A stretch of DNA of 64,000 nucleotides from positions 40,320,001 through 40,384,000 of the forward strand of contig CM069870.1 in assembly GCA_036172665.1 (NCBI GenBank). The letters run 5' to 3'. The notes beneath the pieces were generated by a model. That model was not told where the DNA came from. It saw nothing but the letters and a program-made list of their open reading frames with translations, and made no database searches. Positions within the stretch are counted from its first letter, which is position 1. Every line of letters starts with the position of its first letter. The translations under genes were made by a program, and so were the position numbers. Of this stretch, positions 41,177 through 54,069 are shown in pieces. This stretch comes from Prosopocoilus inquinatus. Its lineage: Eukaryota > Arthropoda > Insecta > Coleoptera > Lucanidae.

Positions 41177-41329
41177 TATTATCTAATTTTTTGGTTTATT
41201 GTTAGAATTGTTGTAATTTTTGTTACAACAATTTATTTGCGTACTCTAGTTAGGTTTTACCAGAATTTCCCTAACTCTTGCAGTAAATAGTGGAGTATAT
41301 GTTAAGACGGGCCTGCCCGCATCAGTAAT

Positions 41330-41819
41330 GATATTCTTGGTTACAAGTTATATCTTTGCTGATAATTTTTGAAAGTAAAAGAACTGTGGACTGTAATTTT
41401 CCGAATTTGAAAAACAATTAGATTTAGCAAATTCCAAAACCAATGAAGATAAATACGAGGTTCAGTGTCCAGTCTAAAGAACCGTAGGTAATACTTGACC
41501 AAAACAGATGCTTTTTAAGCAGAACTTACAGTTTCTCATAATAGCAATTGACTCTTGTTCGGTTAAAGATTAAAAACTTGCAATTTTCTGTTTATTATGT
41601 CATATACCTATTATAAAAGCTTGGAGTTATTATAAATTTATATTTTGTCTCAATAAAATGGAAATTTAAAGTAATCTGCCTCATTTTTCGTCTTGATTTA
41701 CATAAAATATTACAGTTTGACATTTTTGACAACTCGTTCAAGATCAAATACCCACTGTCGCGTGTCAAAAACATATGATGGCAGTACTTGTGTCCTTAGA
41801 CAGAGATCGAGTGCCTTAG
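41330..41819. mobile_element. MITE family M1, right half
   Basis: Matches the right half of 45719-46548: GCAAATTCCAAAA, CAATACT/TTGACC-type core, TCTCAATAAAATGG, then the terminal repeat ending GAGTGCCTTAG with GTCATA after it (41820-41825). Left half missing. Confidence 0.6.
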
Positions 41820-41839
41820 GTCATACCCACGATATACAG

Positions 41840-43530
41840 AACGCGCACTTGCCTATCTTCCCCATACAAAACGAGGAAGTCAAAAGCGGTGCCTAGTTAC
41901 GTGATTTAAATTTTACCGCTAGATGACACCAATGTATGAAGGACTGTCACTAAACGTCATTAATGTACTCCCGTAGGTTATATTACGTGTTGCTGGCACG
42001 GTTGTAGGCGACCTATATTCAGTATTTTCGTGTGTATTAATGGCAAGTGTCAAATTTAGCAAGCAATCAAACAGGTGTAAAAAGATATTTACTAACGTAA
42101 CGAGCAAATACGTTTTGCTATGATTTTTACAAACCTTTCAGAGGCTATTGGTATTATTTGTTTCTTGTATCTGTTTGGTAGTGGTGGAAGAAAGGGCAGA
42201 TGTGAGATTAGTATTAGTTCAGTAGGAGCATACATTTAGTTGAGGAATAGCATCATCTGTCAGTGTTCTTCGAATGATTTCATTTCCACTGACTTAATGA
42301 TTTTTTACAAATTTTTCTTGAAAATTTATCAAACACAAAATGTTACTTCAATATTGTGACACCTGCATTTTGGTTCATTCTTGAAGCCTTTCCGAAATCT
42401 ATAATTAACAATATTTCATAATTAATGGTATGTATCGTAAGTCTACATCTGTACCCCAAATTTACTGAGCGGTTTGACAGCAGTTTATTCTGGTTAACTG
42501 AAAATTTAATGATGCTTTAAATATCTACAAATGTTTTCGATTCAATGGCATTAATCGCACAACGAGTCTTCATCTTGTGTTATTACAAGATGCAAATACT
42601 CTGACTGCAACCAGTGCAAATGAATCGAAGATGCTATTTGCTTCACTATTCATTGTCAATTTCTTCGAGATTAATAAATCATTTTAACTTTTGAAAGAGA
42701 AAGAGTGAAACGTAGATAAACTTTCATTGCGTTGGTCATCATCATCAGCTTTTTCAAACTTGTGATGCAAATGAAGACAAGTGCTTCTCTTACGGTAATC
42801 TTGGAATAAGGGATGTAATCATGTAATCAGATTAAACAATATGTTTACTAAATTAGAAATAATATAAACAAGGTTATGTGCCTCTCACAAAACACTTGAT
42901 ATTTTGAGCTTCGATGGAATTAATTGACAAGGTCATCAAACTTGAAGGAAACAAGTTGCAGTAACGTTTAGGTGTTTTAACTTGACGCACTTTTGGTGTC
43001 ACTTGCACGCATAACTGATGTTGCTAGATAGGTACTTTTGTGAGTTTATATCCACTCGTTATATTGTGTACATTTTAATCAGTACGTCAGTCAGTTTAAT
43101 GCCAGTTGTATTGGTGGATATTCTATGTTAGCTAGCAATCTTACGAAGAGTTCATGTTTATGTTAAAATCTCCTTGCTTCAATATAACTTAACTCTGAGA
43201 AGTCTTTCTATTTTCACTGCAATGTAAATAATTTAGGAAACGAATCAAATTATTGGCCAATACATACCCTCTTTAAATTAAAATTTCTACACCTGATAAC
43301 TTCGCTTTAAATTCATAGTTAAAATTTAAAATGCATCTAACCTCAAAGCAGTTTGTTGCGTACTGTTTATCTCTGCCCATATGTTTTGTGTTTACCACAA
43401 GAACCGGCTGCAAAATTTGATAAAAATGACAGTCCGCGATACGGTTCTGCCATCTAGCGAATTTTTACAAACTACTCAACTTGCTCAAAATTTTAAACTG
43501 AAAATGGCGGCGAGTGAGCGTACCAGTGTT
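41840..43530. other. AT-rich stretch without recognised genes
   Basis: No domain-bearing frame, no clear repeat; the small minus-strand frame 41919-42107 has no support. Confidence 0.3.
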
Positions 43531-43534
43531 CTCT

Positions 43535-45718
43535 ATATCGTGGTCATACCATAGTAAAAAGAGTTAAAGATACGCCGTCTCCATGTAAACGTACGTCGCT
43601 TTTTGGGAAAACATATCATAGAATACCGTACATCTCTCCATTTCACTCGATATGATTTCGATGCATTTCCCCACTTTCTCGCTTGCAAAAACTGCACGTT
43701 TTATCTTATACATATTTATTGCGCAGCGTCGGCAGTGGCCATGCGCTGGTCACACAGCCAGCGTGATTAGTAATATTTAAGTACCGTAAATAATAAAATT
43801 GCTTAAACGTCTGCAATTTCACGTGGATATTTTTGTAAAGTCCAATAATACAATAAATTTTATAAAAACGGTAATCTTGTACTTTAGCAATCCCTAACAT
43901 GTGTGTGTGCGAGAAATTTTAGCGTTTAATGCTTGGACGTTTACATAGAGTGAGGTTAGGATTTCCAGTTCCCAGTTTTGTATTTTAGAGGATTTGATAA
44001 AATAAAATTAAGAACTAAGGATAAAAGTAAGAGACATAGTTCTTTTCAATAAAATTCTCTTTTATGGTATCGGTAACGACATTAATAGAAACCTGGTTAA
44101 GTACAAATCAGACTCGAGCACTGAGGGTTCGGTAGATACCTAAATGCTGCTTTTTACTTTATTTTGTATGCAATAAAAAGAGCGATTTTAATATGCAACG
44201 TATCGTATTAGTGAATTGAAGCCAATAGTAAGTACTTAGTTATTTAATTATGTACAAGAATAAAAATAGCTGTTATTGTCCTCTAGTTTTGATATTAAAA
44301 TATGGGACAAGATTTATTTTTGAGTCTAAAAATGGGGGCATCCTTTAAAACAAAGGACGCCTGGCAAAATTAAGCAGGGTGTTTGTATTGAATCTGAAAA
44401 GCCATTTTCTCTCTAGGGTTCAACGAATTTATGTGTAGCAATATTTTTAATGAATTTATATTAGGGATACCGATACCCGTTAAGTTTACTACCAGGGTAC
44501 TCGTTATTGATACCCGGGTAGTTACCCGTTACCCGATAAGTACCCGTTACCCGATAAGTACCCGGGTATCCGATAAGTACCCGATATCCGACAACTACTT
44601 GACTATCCGATAAGTATCAACTAACAATTTAAAAAACCAGTATAGAATTATCTGAAATAATTAATGCTCATTCGAGCAAAATGTTAATGTAGGTCACATT
44701 AGGCAAAATGAAATGAAGACTACTTGGTTGTTCGGCAATTTCAGAATATCGGGTAACGGGTAATTATCGGGTATCGGGTAGTTATCGGGTAACGGGTATT
44801 CAAAAAGAGGAACCGGTTCATCTAAGTAAACGGGTACCCGGGTACCCGTCGTCATCCCTAATTTATATGCATTATCCCTTCACGACCTTTTTACTATACA
44901 ACAAGTCAGTCATTGAAAGTAAATTAACTTTAGAGTGCAGATATTCTTAACTGTTCCTTCTGCGAACCCAGGGACCAACCGTTCGCTGAATCTTGATAAC
45001 CGGGTTCACTGGTCAGAATCCGCAGGAGCGATATGCGTCAGATTTTTTCCTTTTACACAAAGGAGCTGCTCCAAACTCTTCAGGGACTCTGTATTCCGTT
45101 TCACAAAACAGTTTTCCATTGAACAACTAACTTTGTGCGGCTCCAGGATTTAAGACCTGGGGCGTCACAACTTGAATTGGTTGTTAAGACTCCTCTAGAA
45201 TTACCCGGGAACAGTGACGATTAACTTTGTCGAAAAAGTCCACTAACTCCTGAACTATAAGATTTGCTAACATTCTCACTCTAAATATTCAATAATTGAA
45301 CATGGGCAAAATAGAGATTGCTAATTGATTGCTAAAATACAAGTTCAGGTACCTGCTCTTCTCTTATATACATTACTGGCCCTAAAAATATTAGGATCAA
45401 CTTTCAATGCGACACTCTGATGGGTGTAATAAATAATATTATTAATTTCGATACCGAGTGCTGACCATGTGCTGAAAAAGTTCGTTTTGCCCTACTGGAA
45501 AATTGCCGTTTGAAAAATTGCACCGGGTTTTCGTGCTAGAGGTTATACCTCCATCTTGATATTTAAAACTTCGTATTCACATATGAATAGTAAGCAAGAA
45601 AAAGAGGTTAAACACATTGACATCGAGTGAAATAGAGAGATGTACCGGTGTCGGTGATATGTTTTCTGTGGATTTATAGGGCAAGGCGTATCTTTTACTA
45701 CTATATCCGTGGGTCATA
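43535..45718. repeat. Inverted-repeat unit with 130-150 bp arms
   Basis: The left arm (about 43541-43690: AGTAAAAAGAG, AAAGATACGCC, ACATATCA, CATCTCTCCATTTCACTCGAT) recurs inverted at about 45590-45718. The 1.9 kb between holds no gene but does hold the hAT MITE. It may be another non-autonomous TIR element; GTCATA lies at each outer end. Confidence 0.45.
44462..44860. mobile_element. 399 bp hAT-type MITE with subterminal GGGTA/ACCCG arrays
   Basis: Ends TAGGGATACCG and, inverted, CGTCATCCCTA; an 8 bp duplication ATTTATAT (44454-44461, 44861-44868) marks it as hAT-mobilised. The left 150 bp contains many ACCCG/ACCCGATAAGT units and the right 110 bp many CGGGTA units in inverted sense, so the G-rich strand switches sides. 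The centre is plain AT-rich DNA. The apparent frame at 44431-44613 is a by-product of the array. Confidence 0.88.
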
Positions 45719-46548
45719 CTAAGGCACTCGATCTCTGTCTAAGGACACAGGTACATGGTTTTGACACTTGACAGTGGGTATTTGACCTTGAACAAGCGGG
45801 TTGTCAAAAATGACAAACTGAATATTTTATGTAAGTTACACGCAAATATAACGCAAATCATTTTAATTTCTATTTTATTAACGACAAGAATAAGTTTACA
45901 ATCAACAAGGAATAAGCTTACAATAAATCTAGACATTAACGGTGCGAATACGACACAATAAACCGAAAAAAGTAACCAAAAAGCATACGTGAGTGTATTA
46001 GAAGCTTTTCAGGTAAAATATTAAGTTTACTTAAATCCTGAAACTATTTCAAGGCATAAATCTCTAAACAGTTGACCATAGAAATAAAAGTTTCAGTAAT
46101 TTAGCTGTTAACTGAAATTAAAAATTGTTGACTGATTTTAATTTTTCAACATGTTCCAAGGGTAAGCTATTAGGTTCTAGATAATGGGACTCGGAAAATA
46201 ATTGGATTTAGCAAATTCCAAAAACATTTAGGACGAAAATGAGCTTTAGGACCCAGTCCAAAAAAGCGTAGGCAATACCGGACAAAAAAGATACTTTTTA
46301 GGCATACTTTTTTTCCCATTTATTATGTCATATCGCTTCGTAGTTGCTTAGCTTTATTATAAATTTATACTTTGTCTCAATAAAATGGAAATTGAAACTA
46401 TTTTGCGTTATTTTTCGTCTTGATTTACTTAAAACATACCAGTTTGTCATTTTTGACAACTGATTTGTTCAAGGTCAAATACCCACTGTCGCGTGTCAAA
46501 AACATATGATGGCAGTACCTGTGTCTTTAGACAGATCGAGTGCCTTAG
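45719..46548. mobile_element. MITE family M1, full copy with about 190 bp TIRs
   Basis: Starts CTAAGGCACTCGATCTCTGT and ends with its inverse; the TIRs extend about 190 bp (CAGGTAC, TTGACA-TTGACAG, CAAATACCCACTGTC, GTTGTCAAAAATGAC). GTCATA occurs directly on both sides (45713-45718, 46549-46554). No coding sequence. Confidence 0.75.
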
Positions 46549-46554
46549 GTCATA

Positions 46555-46882
46555 CTAAGGCACTCGATCTCTGTCTAAAGACACAGGTACTACCATTAGG
46601 TCATACTAAGGCACTCGATCTCTCATTTCATGTTTTTGACACGCGACAGTAGGTATTTGACCTTGAACAAATGAGTTGTCAAAAATGACAAACTGGAAAA
46701 TTTTATGTAAATCAAGACAATAAAATAGAAATTAAAATGATTTGCGTTACATTTACGTTCTGATTTACATAAAATATTCAGTTTGTCATTTTTGACAACC
46801 CGCTTGTTCAAGGTCAAATACCCACTGTCAAAACCATATGATGGCAGTACCTGTGTCCTTAGACAGAGATCGAGTGCCTTAG
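46555..46882. mobile_element. MITE family M1, short copy (TIRs only)
   Basis: Immediately adjacent to the previous copy, sharing its GTCATA; two opposing TIRs with almost no middle. Right flank is GCCATA (46883-46888). An extra internal duplicate of the outer 20 bp occurs near 46600. Confidence 0.65.
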
Positions 46883-46889
46883 GCCATAC

Positions 46890-47980
46890 CGAATTTTTGG
46901 AAAGTTGTGGATAGGTTCACGAATAGTCTATGTTTTCTGCTACATGAGTCACGCCACCTGTATGTCAGTCTAATGTTCCACAGAACATATGAAAGCTTCG
47001 CAAGATTCCATAAAACCTAGTACCTAGACACGGGTAAATATACTACACAGGCTATGCACGACAACCAAATTTACTAACGTTTCATTCTAACACTGGGCTT
47101 GCAATAGTACAATTTGTTTCCGTATAGCCGTACCGTAATATGTCTCGTTCTGCAACATTGGTTAGAAGAGGAAGAAAAATACTAGTACTGTCTAGATTTG
47201 TGTGGCAAACATCGTCTTTCGATAATAGGACAACGATATTTCCACCACGGACTAACGTAAGCTCCGAATTGCGACTGGATTTCGGTGACCGTAAGAAATT
47301 GTTATAATTTTTCTATTTTCAAACAAAATTTTCCAACAAAGTTGAAATATAAAAAAAGTATTATAATACCACTTTAATTGTTATGAGTGTTATGAATATG
47401 TTATTATTAATAATTGAAATATTCTACTTTTATCAGGGTAATGATTTTTTTGATCGAAGTTGTTGCGCCTACCTGTTTTTTTAATTGATAGATATTTCTC
47501 ATTATTATGGGAATAAAAAAAATCATATAAATTTAAGTTTTAAATTAGAACGTTTATTAATACAATTGTCATACATTTTAATTTTGCACATTTCTATAAC
47601 CTTACGTTTAAAAATGGTTATGATTATTTGAAATCAAATATTCTTAATAATTAATAATAACAAATTTTGGATTTGTGTGTATCTAAACTAAACCAATTAA
47701 ATTGTATATGTATATATTTTTTTAATTGTTTGCGTAATAGATGCTTTAATTTATTTAGCAGCAACTAGTTTATAAAATTCGATTTCATAAAATTCGAAAC
47801 TAGAATATATGAGCGCACTGTGGTGGAAATAAGTATTTATCCTACAGACTGCGGTTATGTCTAGCAACGGTGCGGTGGTGGCAACTTTTACGATTTAGGG
47901 GACTATCCCGATGAGACAAAGTACAGTTGGTTAAATTAGGGTAAAGTTGCGCGTTTTCATGCTGAATATAATTTAAGGAG
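46890..47980. other. AT-rich stretch without recognised genes
   Basis: No frame with a domain and no repeat noticed apart from A/T-rich runs at 47340-47770. Confidence 0.3.
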
Positions 47981-47984
47981 AATA

Positions 47985-48790
47985 CTAGTAAGGCACTCGA
48001 TCTCTGTATAAGGACACAGGTACTGCCATCATATGGTTTTGACACTTGACAGTGGGTATTTGACCTTGAACGAGCGCGTTGTCAAAAATAACAATCTGAA
48101 TAGTTTTTGTAAATCAGAATGCAAATGTAACGCAAATAACTTTAAATTACTATTTTATTAACACAACAGTTAAGTTTAATAGTTGCGAATGTGACACAAA
48201 AAATGGAAAAATAATCAAAAAGCATACGTGAGTTTGGCGTGACTATATTGGACGCTTTTCAGGTAAAATATTAATTCACTTAAAACCCAAAAATTATTTC
48301 AATGCATAAATTTATAGATAGTCAACTGTATGAACAGAAGTTTCAATAATTTATTTGTTAATATTTAAAAAAACTGTGGACTAATTTTCCGCCGCGTCCC
48401 ACATGTGACTATTAGGCTCTGAATAAAGGAACTTAAAATATAATTAGTTTCAAACCCAATAAGGATAAAAACAAGGTTGAGTGTCCAGTCCAAAAAGCCA
48501 TAGGTAATACTTGACCAAAGCAGATATTCTTTAAGCAGAACTTATAGTTTCTCATAATAGCAGTTGACTCTTGTCCGGTTAAAGATTAAAAACTTACAGT
48601 TTTCCGTTTATTATTTGAAATTCCTATTGTAAACGCTTGGAGTTATTATATTTTGTCTTAATAAAATGGAAATTTAAAGTAATCTGCCTCAATTTTCGTC
48701 TTGATTTACATAAAATATTCCAGTTTGTCATTTTTGACAACCCATTTGTTCAAGGTCAAATACCCACTGTCGCGTGTCAAAAACATGTGT
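47985..48790. mobile_element. MITE family M1, copy truncated at the right end
   Basis: AGTAAGGCACTCGATCTCTGT at the left, core as in 41330-41819 (CAGTCCAAAAAGCC...TAGGTAATACTTGACC), right TIR ending abruptly in GTGTCCTTATG where the Gypsy fragment begins. Confidence 0.65.
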
Positions 48791-48799
48791 CCTTATGAA

Positions 48800-51549
48800 T
48801 GAAAATTCAGTTCAAATAGGAGACTTGGCTAAACACCTGCATAAAGTGGAATTTGGACGCACTATTACACCAACCTCCAAAATTTGACGGCGACTTACCA
48901 TGGTCTACTTTCATACGGCAATTTAAAGTTGGTGCCGATGTAAATGGTTGGAATGACTGCGATAAATCTGCAGCACTAGTTTTGGCTCTGCGAGGTTCAG
49001 CATTAAGTGCACTACAGTCAATTCCTGAGGAAATTCAGAGTAATTTTGACCAATTAGGGAAAATTTGGAGATGCGTTTTGGTGATGCACACATGAAGCAA
49101 CTCCAAACAATCCAACTGAAAATTCGTACCCAGAAGAATGGTGGGTCACTTCAAGAGTTTGAAGTCGGCATTGAGAGATTGGTGCGCATGGCATATGGAG
49201 ATTTCTTACTTGAATCAGTTTTTCATCATTTGGCCATCCAAGCATTCATCGACGGTATTAGAGATCAGGAAATGCAACAAGTATTACGATTGGGTAACTT
49301 CTCCAAATGCACAGATGTACTGGCCCGTGCACTGGAATTCGAGGCGGTCAAGCAAGCATCTAGAAGCCTAGTTCGGGTACGAGAAATAAAAGCTGGTGAT
49401 GACAGTGCACTGACAGAAGTTCTTGAAAGATTAAAACAGCTGGAAGAGAAGGTGGCTAGTCCCAGGCGAATCAAAGCTTGTTTGAATTGTGGCAAGTCAG
49501 GTCATGTGAGTTCCAATTGCCGTCGCAAACGGGCGCGTCAAGATGACGACAGTGAGCATTTAAAGTACAACCAGTCAGCAAAAAGGGACTGATCCTACGA
49601 GTCCTATCCTTGGGTAGCCCCAAGATGGTCTCCATTTCCAGGATAAGGAACAATGAAAATATCTTGATAGCAGATGGAAAGATTGGTGAGAGATCTTTCC
49701 AATTCAAAATTGATACCGGAGCGAATGTGTCCATCATAAGAACAGATCTTTTACCGAAATGGAAGCTAGTAAATAATGGAAAGGTATATCACATCCAAAC
49801 GGCTACTGGCGATGTTACTCCAGTTTGTGGTGAAACCGAAATTGACATGAAGATTTGAAGTATGAAATTCAGGCACAGGCTGTTAGTGGCAGACATTATT
49901 GACGACTTCATCCTGGGAGTGGACTTCATGAGGAAAAACGACTTGGTTGTAGATTTAAAAGATAAAGTTCTACGAATTGGATCTGAAGAAATATATCTCC
50001 ACGTTCCTGGAAATTTATCTACAGTGCTAAAAGTAATATTGGACGAAAGTGTAAACATTCCAGCCTTAACCGATAAGTTAATTCTGGCGAAGTTGGAAGG
50101 CAATCCTGGTAGCTATCCTGCCGGAATCATAGAGCCAACTGAGATCAGCAGTGCCAAGAAAGTAATTTTAATGGCTGGGACTCTGGTGAAGATCCAAGAA
50201 ACAATTCCTATTCGTCTTGCAAATGTCAACAGTTACCCAGTGACCATATCCAGCGGAACAGTGGTGGGCAAATGTTAAGCAGTTGCTTTTGTAAATGAAA
50301 TTCAAGGAAACGATGCATCCGCTCGGCATCAGTCTGACACTCTGCCACCACTATTAGAAAAATTGCTGGAAGATGTATCAACATCATTAACACCCGAGGA
50401 AACAGAAGACATAGGAGGACTGTTTCGAAAATTCAAAAGAATCTTCGCCTTTACCGATGAAGACTTACCTCGGACGGACATTGTTCAGCACAGAATGAAC
50501 ACTGGTGATTCGAATCCAATTCGTCAACCCGCACGAAGACTGCCATTGGCGAGGAGAGAAGAGGTGGACAAGTTAATCAAGAAGATGCAGGGTCAAGGAA
50601 TTATTGAACCATCGCAAAGTCCATAGGCATCTCCTGTTGTACTTGTAACTAACAGCTATCCCTTACCTCGGATTGATGACACAATTGACACCTTATCCGG
50701 TGCGAAATGGTTCTCTACTTTGGACTGGAAAAGTGACTATTGGCAAGTGGGAATGCATCCCGAAGACAAGGAAAAGACAGCCTTCACTGCAGGTACTGGT
50801 CTATGGCAGTTCAAGGTGATGCCTTTTGGTCTATGCAACGTCCCAATTTTTGAGCGACTTATGGAATTGGTATTGCGTGGACTTAGCTGGAAGACTTGCC
50901 TCGTATACTTAGATGATGTGATTGTAGTTTGGAAGAACCTTCAAAGAATACCTTGCAAATCTGAGGAACGTTTTCGAAAGGATTGAAGAGGTGAAGCTAA
51001 AATTAAATTCAGCCAAATGCAAGTTTTTCCAGAAGGAAGTGAAATACCTTGGACATGTTATCTCTAAGGACAAGATTTCAGCTGTTAAAAACTGCTGATG
51101 GTAGCAACTACGGGACTGGAGGCGTACTGTCACAAGTGCAAGACGGGCAAGAACGTGTTATTGGTTACTTCAGTAAAGTTTTGTCGAAAGCTGAAAGGAA
51201 CTACTGTGTAACCAGATAAGGAGCTTCTTGCCACAATGAATACAACAGAACATTTTCACAAGAATCTTTATGGCCGGCAGTTTCAGCTTCGAACAGACCA
51301 TGCAGCACTGAATTCTTAAAGTGGTTGCTCCAGTTTAAGAACATAGAAGGCCAGCTTGCCAGATGGATAGAAACATTACAGGAGTATGATATTACAATCG
51401 AACATCGTCCAGGCCGTGTCCATAACAACGTGGACGCATTCTTCAGAAGTCCTTGTTGTGAGGATTGTCGACACTGCTCAAAGGCAGAAAATAAGGAAGG
51501 GATAATTTCCATCAGAACTGGCGTCGTAGTAAACAGGTGGCATATCTGA
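48800..51549 (+). pseudogene. Gypsy gag-pol fragment, heavily decayed
   Basis: Plus-strand gag (PPKFDGDLPWSTFIRQFKVG; QEFEVGIERLVRMAYG; FIDGIRDQEMQQ; coiled helix; knuckle CLNCGKSGHVSSNC at 49480-49520), protease (FKIDTGANVSII near 49720; ILGVDFM), RT (RRLPLARREEVDKLIKKMQ, WQFKVMPFGLCN, VYLDDVIVV at 50905), and RNase H pieces (ADGSNYGTGGVLSQ; QEYDITIEHRPG). The N-terminal RT block after 50626 and the RT thumb near 51080 are deleted. It is the same broad lineage as the element at 14868-21448 but without hendecad repeats. It ends before integrase, so whether it had a macrodomain is unknown. Confidence 0.85.
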
Positions 51550-51559
51550 AATTTAACGA

Positions 51560-53930
51560 CTATAATTTGTGAATCCCCAAATTCGTAACAGTATGATTCC
51601 TAACAAAAAATGCATTTTATGGCATTAATGAATGCCTAGTAGGTAACTGAGAGAGCATATAACGTAAGTAAATGTAAATTAAATCAATGTTCATATACGC
51701 GTACCGTGAGTTTTTTTATGACGCCATATTGCGACACAACCCAATATGAAAAATAAAGGAGAATTATCTCATGGTCACCTTGTTAGACCTTGTTGTCTAA
51801 ATTGCTCATATTGAAATCTGTGTATTGTAAATGACCCTTGAATTACAAAATGTAGAAAACACTAATAGATTTATCTTATCTTGGACAAAAAAATCCATTT
51901 TAAAGATACAATAGTACTACGTTCAAATTTTAAGAGCCGTACAAAAAAAATCTTACACTATTGGAAACGTTAGCAAGAGATGATTTTTTAAACTATGTAA
52001 TCATATACAGGCCGTTCCATTTAAATTTTCTGGAATTTTTTTGTGTAAAGTATCCGAAGACATTTCTGTTTTCCAATAGTTAAATAATATATCTCCGAAG
52101 ATTTAAAGAAAAATATTTAAAAATAACTTTTACAGGTTTATAGGTATTATGTATGTGTACTTGTTTCGTTTAATATGTAAAAGTGTAATTGGAATCGCGT
52201 TTTGGCATAACTTAATGTTAATGGTATATTGAGAAACAGGTTTGATCAAACTGATTTTAGTGCACTCGTTCAGTTTTAAAAAACGAGTCAAACGAGAAGT
52301 TTTCTAAATGCACAAGTGCGCCAAAATACGAAATATAAAAATATAAAAAATGGGCTATACTTCAAGGTTGGTTTCTTTGTATCAAAATAAATCGATTTTC
52401 ATTTTTGGTAAGCTTAGTTTTTGAGATATTTTAATTATAATTTGATAACGAGGGTTTCTTGTATCGCTGAATCTGAATTACAGCCTATTTATGCGTAAAA
52501 TGTAAGGGCCGTCCTCCACCTCACAACATTCTTTTATATCGTGCCGTATTTCTTTTTAGGATTGGGATTTTCAAGAAACTATTAATTTTAAAGTAGCAAT
52601 CAATTTACTTTAAAAATGGTATACTTATCGCTAAGGGATTCCAATTTTATTTATTTGTTTGAATGCTTAATTGTATGCAAATTATAACAAAAAAATTAAG
52701 TTAAAAGTGTAACCAATGAACTGAAATAATACGAAATATCGTGACAGATATCTAATGCATTAATTACGTCTTCAATTTAATATAAAATACGTATAGGAGC
52801 AGTTAGCAACTACTAATTTTTCTCAAAAATGGTGTGTAGGGCATAAAACAAGTCTACCTTTTTTAAAGTAAATTGAATTTCGTTTCAAGAAATTGGACAA
52901 TTTTTCAAAATTCACACCAAAAAAAAAACATACAGCAAAAACCAAAAGAACGTTAGGGTATGGAAAGTGACTACATTTTACCCCTAGTTATTAAATTATA
53001 ATTAAATATCTCAAAAAATAAGCGATTTTTCCTAAAAAAAAAAAAACTGAAATCAAAAAATTATCTTTAAAAAGCCATAACTTTTTATCGAAGCAAAATT
53101 GTACTACGATAAAATGATCCAAATCGATGCTTTTTGGTCCAAAGAAACCAGTTTGAAGTCTGGCCCATTGTTTACCGGACATCCAGTGTAAGGTAAATCT
53201 TGCAAATTTCAAACATCTATAAATAGTAAGGCGGCGTGTATATTAATGAGTCTAAGAGGGTTCCGTATTTTTTTGTGCAGGGTGACTCTAATTATGCATC
53301 TTGCATTTTGTACACAGCACATTTGATGTTAACCGAGCATTTGCTCAAAGACGCCGAACTGCTCAGGGCATGTGTACGTCTCTCCTTTTTTATAATTACA
53401 TATATTCTTTGGAGTATGGCAGGACCACCCACTTAATATATGGAGGATACTGTGCAGTAATTATGTCATTTAAATTAAAACTGTGATAAATTAACAGATT
53501 AAATTAATTACAGTGTCATAAATAGAAATTTGCATAGCTATGTTACATTGATATATATTCAAGAGATTTATTGTGGTATAGTCGGCGGAGTCTATAGAAA
53601 TATGAGCTTTTGCTATTAACGGCAAGTAAAATACTTTTTCTGGTTATCTAATGCAAATCAGTTGCAATTAAAATAATATGAAAAAAATTTATCATCCAAA
53701 CGTTCTTTTTTACTTAAATATAACATAAATTACAATCATTTCAATTCAATAATTGCGTGAATAGATATTTTTGTACAGATTGGTGCTATTAGAATTTCAA
53801 ACTCTTGCCATTCCTGACGACGAGTATCAACAACAAAATAGACCTTGGCATATTTAAACTTATTTTCTCTTCTAATTTTCATTGATATAGCATTTGCAGC
53901 AATTATTATCGTTTTAAGCTCAACACTCCA
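51560..53930. other. AT-rich stretch with isolated transposon-terminus-like motifs
   Basis: AGGCCGTTCCATTTAAAT at 52012 and CAGGGTGACTCTAATTATGC at 53278 resemble insect TIR ends; no partners confirmed. No gene is supported. Confidence 0.3.
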
Positions 53931-53937
53931 AAGGTAC

Positions 53938-54066
53938 GGTTTCCTAGACAGTCGGCCGGCTGAAACTGAACTGAAAGCGGAACAACTAGATTTAGTTGTT
54001 CCGCTTTCAGTTCAGCAACCAAAGCACGACAGATTTGTCGTGCTTTGGTTGCAAGTGGTTTCCTAG
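53938..54066. repeat. Double hairpin bounded by 10 bp direct repeats
   Basis: GGTTTCCTAG occurs at 53938-53947 and 54057-54066. Between them lie two adjacent near-perfect hairpins: 53966-54015 (arm CTGAACTGAAAGCGGAAC) and 54015-54052 (arm GCAACCAAAGCACGACA). It looks like a small inserted fold-back element with the direct repeat as target duplication. Confidence 0.6.
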
Positions 54067-54069
54067 GAA

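Noticed and set aside
44462..44860. Interstitial telomere repeat
   Set aside because: Units are irregular (ACCCG, ACCCGATAAGT), differ from the insect TTAGG repeat and lie inside hAT ends with an 8 bp duplication.
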